Of a DNA stretch of 12,547 bases, positions 5,169 through 10,727 are shown piece by piece; position 1 is the stretch's first letter, and each line of letters begins with the position of its first letter. A model generated the notes under the pieces. The model did not search any database, was not told the DNA's origin, and saw only the letters and a list, made by a program, of their open reading frames with translations. The position numbers were made by a program, and so were the translations under genes. The DNA is from CAYVHB01 sp964450865 (lineage in GTDB: Bacteria > Bacillota > Clostridia > Saccharofermentanales > UBA5734). The DNA lies in assembly GCA_964450865.1 (NCBI GenBank), contig CAYVHB010000054.1, positions 1-12,547 of the forward strand. The letters run 5' to 3'.

Positions 5169-7466
5169 TTACTGGATTCCGGCTGTTTCGAGGGCCTTGA
5201 TCGCGTTGCTGATGCCCTGGTTATAACTGAGCCAATTTTGGCCGGCGGTCTGGTGCTGCAGGTCCTGGTAACGGTCGGCCAGAAGCGTCTGGACGGCCTG
5301 CTGGGAAGCTGAATCCAGCCGGGGCAAGGCCTCGATGAGAACGGGCAGCACAGCCGGTGACAGATCGCGGTAGTATTGCACGTCGAAGGTCGAGCCGGCC
5401 CCGCTAAGATAATGGTTAAGATTATGCCGCGCGATGATGGTGTCGGCGTTGACGGCGTTGAGGATAACCAGCGACAGGACAGTGGCGACGGCGGCTGTCT
5501 TGAATAACGGGAACACCGGCCGGAATTCCTTAATGATCATCATGATGAAAATGGTCGCCATGAGCAGCATGAAAGCGGTGACGAAGAAGCGCAGCAGAGT
5601 CAGCCCGTAGGTTTGGACATACATTTGCATGCGGAAAATAGCTGAAAACCACTGGATGAAGCTGCCAGCGACCAGGATGAGGGACTGGACACGCAGGATT
5701 TTTCCGGTCAGACCAATCCGGATTGAGCCCTTGATGGCGAACAGCATCAGGATAATGTTGATCGGCGTCATGGTAGCCAGCTCGAAGAAACCCTGTCTGG
5801 CATATTCCGCGTAGGTCAGGCTTTCCGGCAGGACGAATTGAAAAGCACCGGTTAAATAGGCGATCTGCACGATGGCGAAGGCCAGGTAAAGCAGATTGAC
5901 GCTGGTTAAAATGGTGATCATCGTGACTGGCTTGAGATGAATCGGCCAGGTCTGCCGGGCCAGTCGCGCCGAGTTTATTGCCGGATTATTGTTATCGAAA
6001 TTGTTTGAACGACCGGACGAGTCCAGGTTGGGGCCGGGCCTGGTGCCACCAGCCGGGCTTGCGCTTGTATTGGCGCCGTTACCTGGTGTTTGGTGAATGA
6101 AAAGAAACCAGCGAGTGCGGCAGCTTTCCAGATAGCTGAAAATGAAAGGAAAGAAGAGGCAGATCAGGGCCAGGTCAGCCAGTCTGTCACGGAGCGGCAT
6201 CGTGCGCCAGAATGTCAGGAATTGCCCCATTTTACTGCTGAATACCGCATCAGCTGAAGCGAGAATAGAGCCGGCCACCAGCAGGATTGGCAAGGCCAGA
6301 ACCAGGCCCAGCAGTATTTGCCCGACGAGATGACTGCGGCGAGTGCTGCGGCTTTTATCGCCGGCGTGACTTGTTTGGTTAGTTGGGTTGGATTGGCACG
6401 TTCTGCTTCCATCGGTTGCGTGACTTGTTTGGCTAGTTGGGTTGGTTTGGCCAATCCGGTTGTCCTGGCTGGTCTGGCCGGTCTGGCCGGTTTGACCAGC
6501 ATGTCCGGACTCGCTCGTGATTGCTTGATTTTGATTTTGCTCATTATATTGTTCTTGATTTTGCTCTTTATATTGCTGCCGATGCCAGGCCTGGCTGATT
6601 GTATGTGGAATTTTATTCAAGCTGGCAAATGGCCGGATGAATGGCGAAAAAACACATTCAAGCCAGAATAGCGGATTATCCCAGTCAAGGTAATTATTTA
6701 TTGATTCAACTTGCTCCGCGGGAGTCGATGCATAATAGGGGTTCAATGCTTGAATTGATCCGTATTGCTCATTGCCTGTGTTGCTGGCCCCAGTCTGAAT
6801 ATTGCCAGTGTTGCCCGTTCCGGCTTGCTCGTTTTGAGTATTGCTAATTCTGGTTTGCTCTTTTCGAGTGTTGCTCATGCCAGCTTGCATGTTGTCAGCA
6901 TTGCTCGTTCCGTCTTGTTTGTTGCCAATACCCAGCAGCAGCGATTGAACGATCAGAAGGGCAAAAATGACCAGGAAATTCAAAAAATGCAAGGTCATAT
7001 TGCTGTAAATCGCATAGGTCGCACCGAGAAACAAAATGACAGCCGTCAGGTAGAACAGCAGTAACAACCTTCGCCCACTGTTGGTTCTAATCAGGGCTGT
7101 GATTTTTTTCGGCCAGTCGATATGTTGTGCGCTATAGAACCACAAGGCCACTTCGGCTATCAAAATCGTCAGTGACATGCCCAGCCCCAAACCACCGCGA
7201 ATGATGAAGCTAACAAAGGCCGTACTGCAACCCAGCGCGATGAGCAGCAAGACGATTGCCCGCCGGGCTGTAGGCATGGTGGGCGATAGCTGTGCGTCTT
7301 GACCAGATTGAACAGGTTGACCCGGCTTAATAGCTTGGCCAGCTTGGATAGCCTGCGCGGGTGGTGTTGTGACAGTGGCGACAGGATTGTCAGACTGATT
7401 TCCTGTTAAGGCTGGCTGATTTGCGGCAGTAAATTTTTGTTCAGCAGGATTGTTTTGAATGCTCAT
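5169..7466 (-). CDS. DUF4173 family membrane protein with repeat-expanded loops
   Basis: This 765-residue protein starts at ATG 7466 with GGAGG (7473-7477) 6 bases upstream; its ATG overlaps the stop of the regulator gene by four bases (ATGA), indicating translational coupling. About eleven membrane segments are seen, near residues 69-112 (two), 133-180 (two), 381-404, 430-446, 512-538, 560-578, 589-609, 620-645 and 655-673. Family-like blocks include NPLFWLECVFSPFIRPF, ILASADAVFSSKMGQ, TYAEYARQGFFEL and the C-terminal ADTIIARHNLNHYL. The family function is unknown. Long soluble insertions make it clearly larger than the roughly 450-550 residues I expect: a Q/P-rich N-terminal tail (1-66), decapeptide repeats (181-240), Q/N/T/S/G-rich repeats (296-378), and an N/S/G-rich loop (460-505). 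In the operon it is the last gene after DUF2975 and the HTH regulator. Confidence 0.82.
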   Translation of the reverse strand: MSIQNNPAEQKFTAANQPALTGNQSDNPVATVTTPPAQAIQAGQAIKPGQPVQSGQDAQLSPTMPTARRAIVLLLIALGCSTAFVSFIIRGGLGLGMSLTILIAEVALWFYSAQHIDWPKKITALIRTNSGRRLLLLFYLTAVILFLGATYAIYSNMTLHFLNFLVIFALLIVQSLLLGIGNKQDGTSNADNMQAGMSNTRKEQTRISNTQNEQAGTGNTGNIQTGASNTGNEQYGSIQALNPYYASTPAEQVESINNYLDWDNPLFWLECVFSPFIRPFASLNKIPHTISQAWHRQQYKEQNQEQYNEQNQNQAITSESGHAGQTGQTGQTSQDNRIGQTNPTSQTSHATDGSRTCQSNPTNQTSHAGDKSRSTRRSHLVGQILLGLVLALPILLVAGSILASADAVFSSKMGQFLTFWRTMPLRDRLADLALICLFFPFIFSYLESCRTRWFLFIHQTPGNGANTSASPAGGTRPGPNLDSSGRSNNFDNNNPAINSARLARQTWPIHLKPVTMITILTSVNLLYLAFAIVQIAYLTGAFQFVLPESLTYAEYARQGFFELATMTPINIILMLFAIKGSIRIGLTGKILRVQSLILVAGSFIQWFSAIFRMQMYVQTYGLTLLRFFVTAFMLLMATIFIMMIIKEFRPVFPLFKTAAVATVLSLVILNAVNADTIIARHNLNHYLSGAGSTFDVQYYRDLSPAVLPVLIEALPRLDSASQQAVQTLLADRYQDLQHQTAGQNWLSYNQGISNAIKALETAGIQ
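6342..6449 (-). repeat. 18-residue (54-bp) repeat in the DUF4173 coding sequence
   Basis: Residues 340-355 (QTNPTSQTSHATDGSR) recur as 358-373 (QSNPTNQTSHAGDKSR), giving a 54-bp period in the DNA. Upstream residues 324-334 add a GQT triplet run, and residues 297-314 add a Q/N/E-rich run. The segment lies in the loop before the fifth membrane segment. Confidence 0.85.
6747..6926 (-). repeat. Six decapeptide (30-bp) repeats in the DUF4173 coding sequence
   Basis: Residues 181-240 divide without gaps into six ten-residue units of consensus (G/Q)NxQxGxSNT: GNKQDGTSNA, DNMQAGMSNT, RKEQTRISNT, QNEQAGTGNT, GNIQTGASNT and a degenerate last unit. Nucleotide repeats of 30-bp period underlie it (TGCTC and TTGC motifs on the plus strand). 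The repeat lies directly after the fourth membrane segment, in a soluble loop. Confidence 0.9.
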
Positions 7467-7693
7467 AGTGAACCTCCAGATGACGGGGCGATTGATTCAT
7501 AAGCCAGCAGGTCGCCGGGCTGGCAGTCGAGGGCCTGGCAAAGGGCCTCCAGCGTGGAGAAGCGGACGGCTTTGGCATGGCCGTTTTTCAGGATGGAGAG
7601 ATTGGCGAGGGTCAGGTCGACCCGGCTGGCCAGTTCGTTCAGGCTCATTTTCCGACGGGCCATCATGACATCGAGATTGACGATGATCGGCAT
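7463..7693 (-). CDS. YozG-like Cro/C1-type HTH transcriptional regulator
   Basis: This 76-residue protein is almost only a helix-turn-helix domain. It opens with MPIIVNLDVMMARRKMSLNEL; the recognition region is LASRVDLTLANLSILKNG, followed by FSTLEALCQALDCQPGDLL, a pattern typical of the YozG/XRE group that travels with DUF2975 membrane proteins. A perfect AGGAGG (7704-7709) lies 10 bases upstream of ATG 7693 and overlaps the stop of the preceding gene. Its stop overlaps the next start (ATGA). It probably regulates its own operon, which is inference from the gene pairing. Confidence 0.9.
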   Translation of the reverse strand: MPIIVNLDVMMARRKMSLNELASRVDLTLANLSILKNGHAKAVRFSTLEALCQALDCQPGDLLAYESIAPSSGGSL

Positions 7694-7708
7694 AGCGGCT
7701 TGACCTCC

Positions 7709-8269
7709 TCAGATTGTCAGTTCGTTTTCCGTCTTGACCTGCCAGGCCAGATGGAAGACGTCGGCCAGGATCAGGCTGACTACGCCAAGGATAACAAAGA
7801 GCAGGCTGCAGAACATGGTCAGCAAGGTGTTGTAGGTAAAGATCTTGACCAGGAAGGTTATTGCCAGCCCGAAAAATGAAATGGCCATGATGCGGAAGGA
7901 CGCGCCCTGGCCGGCCGTGAATGGCTCGCTGCGCTCGATCCGGCGCAGGATGCGGTGCCCCTGGATCAGGATGATCGCGGTGCCCAGTCCGGCGACGTAG
8001 AGAAATCCCAGATAGAAGGGGTAGCTGGCCATCGGCAGGTCAGACGGATAAACCGGCTGCAGACTGATGTCGGGGCCTGAAATCGAAGTCGCAGGCTCCA
8101 GCTGGATCAGCAGGGCAGGATTGCGATAAATCGCGGTCAGGATGAGTGGCAGTGTGACCAGGGCGATCAGATTAAGCAGGATCAGCAAGTCGGTCACGAT
8201 GCGCAGAAAATATGAAAGTTTCTGATGGCGAACGGGCCATTGATTTTTGCTTCGATCATTGGTAATCAT
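7709..8269 (-). CDS. DUF2975 family membrane protein
   Basis: This 186-residue protein has four membrane segments (about 22-46, 84-103, 124-143, 149-172). The loop between the second and third carries RILRRIERSEPFTAGQGASF, a pattern characteristic of DUF2975, a family of unknown function found paired with YozG-like regulators (for example yoaS-yozG of Bacillus subtilis). The start ATG 8269 has GGGGG (8279-8283) 9 bases upstream as a moderate ribosome binding site. It is the first gene of the three-gene minus-strand operon; the regulator follows after 15 bp. Confidence 0.85.
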   Translation of the reverse strand: MITNDRSKNQWPVRHQKLSYFLRIVTDLLILLNLIALVTLPLILTAIYRNPALLIQLEPATSISGPDISLQPVYPSDLPMASYPFYLGFLYVAGLGTAIILIQGHRILRRIERSEPFTAGQGASFRIMAISFFGLAITFLVKIFTYNTLLTMFCSLLFVILGVVSLILADVFHLAWQVKTENELTI

Positions 8270-8295
8270 CCTGAAATGCCCCCTGTCATACCGGT

Positions 8296-8333
8296 TGCCT
8301 GCAGACGAGGCTGCCTGACAAATATGCTGCCTG
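8296..8333. promoter_or_regulatory. Three TGCCTG motifs phased at exactly 16 bp
   Basis: TGCCTG occurs at 8296, 8312 and 8328, each 16 bp apart, the last two preceded by GC. They lie between the predicted -10 box and the start codon of the DUF2975 operon, where a repressor could act. The small HTH regulator of this operon is a candidate binder, but this is only positional inference. Confidence 0.4.
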
Positions 8334-8356
8334 CCAAACGCCTGGTTGATAATCCC

Positions 8357-8385
8357 GTTATATCACAAGTTGTTCTGATATACAA
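8357..8385 (-). promoter_or_regulatory. Promoter candidate for the DUF2975-HTH-DUF4173 operon
   Basis: Read on the minus strand, TTGTAT (8380-8385) is followed after 17 bases by TATAAC (8357-8362). The -10 box matches five of six consensus bases, the -35 box only three. The surroundings are the most AT-rich in this area. The predicted start of transcription is about 80 bases before the start codon. Confidence 0.5.
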
Positions 8386-8410
8386 TAAAAATTTATTGAA
8401 AAACAATAAA
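8383..8410. repeat. AT-rich triple half-site, caataaa / tttattg / caataaa
   Basis: The heptamer caataaa (8383-8389), its complement tttattg (8392-8398) and caataaa again (8404-8410) follow one another with spacings of 2 and 5 bases. Any two neighbours form a dyad. It overlaps the -35 region of the minus-strand promoter and might be an operator or simply a low-complexity promoter region. Confidence 0.5.
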
Positions 8411-8738
8411 TCTCACGTTTGCCTGAACCCAATACACTGACCAAGGTCGTTCTTTCCAATGATATCGTTGCCCCGAACTATGGCAAGATATATTCTCTGT
8501 TGATATCGTTGCCCCGAACTATGGCAAGATATATTCTCTGTTAACGGTTGCTGCCCCCGCTGGATTTACGATGGTTGAATGGGGTGCAATTTTCTATCGT
8601 ACGGATAGTACGAATAAGACCGTGCCCGATCCACTGACCCTGGACAAGGCCCAGTTTGTCCTGAAAGCAATGTCAACCCATACAGCTGGCCAGTTTTATA
8701 GTATGATCAATGCGATAGATAATAAGAAGGATAATGTG
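8410..8738 (+). pseudogene. Remnant of a cell-surface protein repeat domain, broken by a duplication
   Basis: If one of the two 41-bp units is removed, a single frame reads from after the stop at 8407 into the peptidase gene: KVVLSNDIVAPNYGKIYSLL, then TVAAPAGFTMVEWGAIFYR, then DPLTLDKAQFVLKAMST and GQFYSMI. This resembles, from memory, the beta-rich repeats of large clostridial surface proteins (aromatic and Gly spacing, 'P-x-GY/F...EWG..FY'). As it stands the frame from the first unit ends at the stop 8542-8544, and the second unit enters from a stop at 8460. No signal peptide or ribosome binding site precedes it. It is likely a leftover of a larger gene; the resemblance needs a database search. 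Confidence 0.45.
8461..8542. repeat. Perfect 41-bp tandem duplication
   Basis: Units 8461-8501 and 8502-8542 are identical. The period is not a multiple of three, so it breaks the reading frame of the surface-protein remnant. Each unit contains an imperfect dyad (atatcgttgcc at 8462-8472 and ggcaagatat at 8482-8491, one bulged base) around a 9-base loop, and a weak promoter-like pair TTGCCC, 17 bases, TATTCT. Confidence 0.95.
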
Positions 8739-9218
8739 ATGATACGAAGTTACCCTACTCAGCGAGAACCTGAAACCCGTCTGACAGATCTGTACCTTGC
8801 TGTCATTCAGACCAAACTGACTGAGGGTCATGATGTTGTTCTGACAGTTACGGGTCATAGCATGAGACCGCTCTGGCGCCATCGCCGGGACACGATAACC
8901 CTGACTTCCTGTAACCCCGGTCAGTTGCGGGTTGGCGATATTCCACTCTATCGGCGTGAGAACGGCCAGCCGGTTTTGCATCGGATCATCAAAGTCGATC
9001 AGAACAGCTTCGATTTGTGTGGTGACAACCAGATTCAAGTTGAGTACCATCTTCCAAAGTCCAATGTCATTGGCGTCGTTCAATCATTTACACGGAATGG
9101 CAAGACCTACAGTTGTAATCACAGGGGCTATCAGGTCTATTCATGGCTTTGGCTTGGCCTGCGCCCCTGGCGTCGGTGGATCCTGGGTGCCCTGAATCGT
9201 CTGGGAATCATGACATAG
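8739..9218 (+). CDS. S24/S26-family peptidase-like protein
   Basis: This 159-residue protein belongs to the LexA/signal-peptidase fold. The nucleophile region GHSMRPL (Ser41) is followed by GDIPLYRRENGQPVLHRII, with His81 where ER-type and SipW-type signal peptidases carry the catalytic base, and by CGDNQ (94-98). No N-terminal membrane anchor is present; the C-terminus (SWLWLGLRPWRRWILGALNRL is split here as SWLWLGLRPW and RRWILGALNRL) is amphipathic and could bind a membrane. ATG 8739 is preferred because AGAAGGA lies 7 bases upstream; the longer frame from 8571 has no such site and adds surface-protein-like sequence. It is the first of three plus-strand genes with HPrK-like and PqqD-like products, suggesting it cleaves or processes a modified peptide. 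Substrate unknown. Confidence 0.8.
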   Translation: MIRSYPTQREPETRLTDLYLAVIQTKLTEGHDVVLTVTGHSMRPLWRHRRDTITLTSCNPGQLRVGDIPLYRRENGQPVLHRIIKVDQNSFDLCGDNQIQVEYHLPKSNVIGVVQSFTRNGKTYSCNHRGYQVYSWLWLGLRPWRRWILGALNRLGIMT

Positions 9219-9285
9219 CAGAATCCTGTGACCTGGTTGGATACATATTGTTTCGGTCAGTCAATCTGGCTGTTGGAGTACTTGG

Positions 9286-10104
9286 ATGCCCATTTATCAA
9301 ATTGCCGATTTAAAAGTTGCTATGCAGCCACAAGGTGCCCAATTAATCAGCCAGTGCCAGGCTTATTTGCTTGACGCCAGCTGGCCGGCCCTGAGTGGCA
9401 ATGAGCCATGCCATTCTGAACATACGCCTGAACGGGTTGACCCGGATCGTGTGGCTAGCCCTGAAACGGTCTGCGATTTTACATTGGATCTGCCCGCTGA
9501 TTTTCTGCAGCAACAATGGCAGAAATACCCATATTTGTCTCTGGATGACTGTGAGTATCTCTGGCTTGGCACGCTTTTCTATCAGAAGCTGTTGGCCTAT
9601 AACGGTTTTCTGCTTCACGCCTCGGCCATTGCTTATGAACAGAGAGCATATCTCTTTACCGCCAACTGTGGTGTAGGCAAATCAACCCACGCGCAACTGT
9701 GGGCCAGTTGTTTTGGTCCGGATAAGGTTCAGTTTATAAATGATGATAAACCGGCGATCAGGCTGATGGATCGTCGCTTCTGGGTTTATGGTACCCCTTT
9801 TTCTGGAAAAACAGATCTGAACAGCAATATCCGGGTTCCATTGCATGCGATTTGCCTGCTTGAGCAAGCTGATCATAACTGGATCAGGCCGGCTGATCAT
9901 CAGGAGGCTTTTGCATTTATTTTGCAGCAGACTATTCAGCCGCGCAAAGTTGAATGGATGGACCGGTTGCTTGAGTTGCTCGATTGCTTGCTCAGGACAA
10001 TACCGATCTATCGGCTGGGTTGCACCCCTGATCTGACTGCGGCCGCCATGGCCTATCAAGTGATAAACGAAGAGGGGCAACCGGACCGGAAATTGGAGAA
10101 GTAA
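9286..10104 (+). CDS. HPr-kinase-like P-loop protein
   Basis: This 272-residue protein has a phosphate-binding loop ANCGVGKST (residues 126-134), preceded by the strand LLHASAIAY and followed by INDDKPAI (151-158). Asp153/Asp154 correspond to the acidic pair of HPr kinase/phosphorylase-like proteins, and GTPFSGK (169-175) is a further family block. The N-terminal HPrK regulatory domain is missing; the first about 95 residues are a specific beta-rich domain. Relatives phosphorylate Ser residues, including the C-terminus of some lasso peptides, so a peptide or protein kinase role is plausible. ATG 9286 has GGAG (9274-9277) 8 bases upstream. It follows the peptidase gene after 67 bp and precedes the PqqD gene after 88 bp. 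Confidence 0.82.
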   Translation: MPIYQIADLKVAMQPQGAQLISQCQAYLLDASWPALSGNEPCHSEHTPERVDPDRVASPETVCDFTLDLPADFLQQQWQKYPYLSLDDCEYLWLGTLFYQKLLAYNGFLLHASAIAYEQRAYLFTANCGVGKSTHAQLWASCFGPDKVQFINDDKPAIRLMDRRFWVYGTPFSGKTDLNSNIRVPLHAICLLEQADHNWIRPADHQEAFAFILQQTIQPRKVEWMDRLLELLDCLLRTIPIYRLGCTPDLTAAAMAYQVINEEGQPDRKLEK

Positions 10105-10192
10105 CTGAAGAGGAAATTGTATCAGATTGCTGGGACTGGATAGCTGATGGCGATAGGACCGGTAAATCAACTGGGGGTAACTTGAAGAGATT

Positions 10193-10629
10193 ATGGATGT
10201 GAGACGTTCGTTGAAGATTAAACCCGGGTTTTTATTGCGTGAAATAGCCGGCCAGCCAGTTGTTGTAGCCGTTGGCCCGGCTTGCGCATATTTAAATGGT
10301 GTTGTCAACTTGAATCAGTCAGGTGCGATGCTTTGGCGCCGGCTGGNNNNNNNNNNNNNNNNNNNNNNNNNNNNNNNNNNNNNNNNNNNNNNNNNNNNNN
10401 NNNNNNNNNNNNNNNNNNNNNNNNNNNNNNNNNNNNNNNNNNNNNNTTAAATGGTGTTGTCAACTTGAATCAGTCAGGTGCGATGCTTTGGCGCCGGCTG
10501 GAAGAGGGTGCGACCCGGGAGGATCTGATTCAGCTGTTGCTTGATAAATATGATGTTGACCCGGAATCTGCCCGCCGGGATGTTGAAGAGTTCCTGGATC
10601 CTATCTTCAAGGCCGGTTTTCTTGAATAG
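10193..10629 (+). CDS. PqqD-like peptide-binding protein, interrupted by an artificial N gap
   Basis: Removing 10347-10501 (the Ns plus one of two identical 55-bp flanks) gives one uninterrupted 93-residue frame. It opens MDVRRSLKIKPGFLLREIAG, continues with VVVAVGPACAYLNGVVNLNQ, SGAMLWRRLEEGATREDLIQ and LLLDKYDVDPESARRDVEEF, and ends LDPIFKAGFLE. This is a full-length PqqD / RRE-type protein: a three-strand N-terminal wing and a winged-helix region that in RiPP pathways binds leader peptides. As deposited the two parts are in different frames (span 437 bases). Its place after a kinase-like and a peptidase-like gene supports a role in presenting a peptide substrate. No precursor is visible nearby. 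Confidence 0.88.
10347..10446. other. 100-N scaffold gap, probably false
   Basis: Exactly 100 Ns stand between two identical 55-bp sequences (10292-10346 and 10447-10501). That pattern arises when a scaffolder inserts a default gap between contigs that actually overlap. No missing sequence is required by the gene that spans it. Confidence 0.9.
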
Positions 10630-10727
10630 ATGCTAACAGCGCACATACAGACGCGAACAGCGCAAATATTGCAGATATAATGACGAAAAGCTAAATTTGA
10701 ATATTAACCGCGCAAATAATGAACGAG
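10630..10727. other. Convergent spacer with short repeats
   Basis: This stretch lies between the stops of the PqqD gene and the minus-strand nucleotidyltransferase gene. The nonamer aacagcgca occurs at 10635 and 10656 (21-bp spacing), and the related aaccgcgca at 10706; gcgcaaatattg and gcgcaaataatg follow the last two. No hairpin with a U-run is seen. A 16-codon frame starting directly after the PqqD stop has no ribosome binding site of its own. Confidence 0.5.

Noticed and set aside
6318..6671. Plus-strand open frames opposite the DUF4173 gene with hydrophobic repeats
   Set aside because: They are reverse readings of the Q/N/T/S-rich repeats of the minus-strand gene.
6747..6926. CRISPR-like array
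   Set aside because: The 30-bp periodicity has no separate spacers and encodes in-frame decapeptides of the DUF4173 protein.
8571..8738. Longer start for the peptidase gene at ATG 8571
   Set aside because: No ribosome binding site precedes it and the added residues look like a surface-protein remnant; ATG 8739 has AGAAGGA at 7 bases.
10630..10680. Sixteen-codon frame directly after the PqqD stop as a precursor peptide
   Set aside because: It has no ribosome binding site, overlaps the short direct repeats and has no leader/core character.
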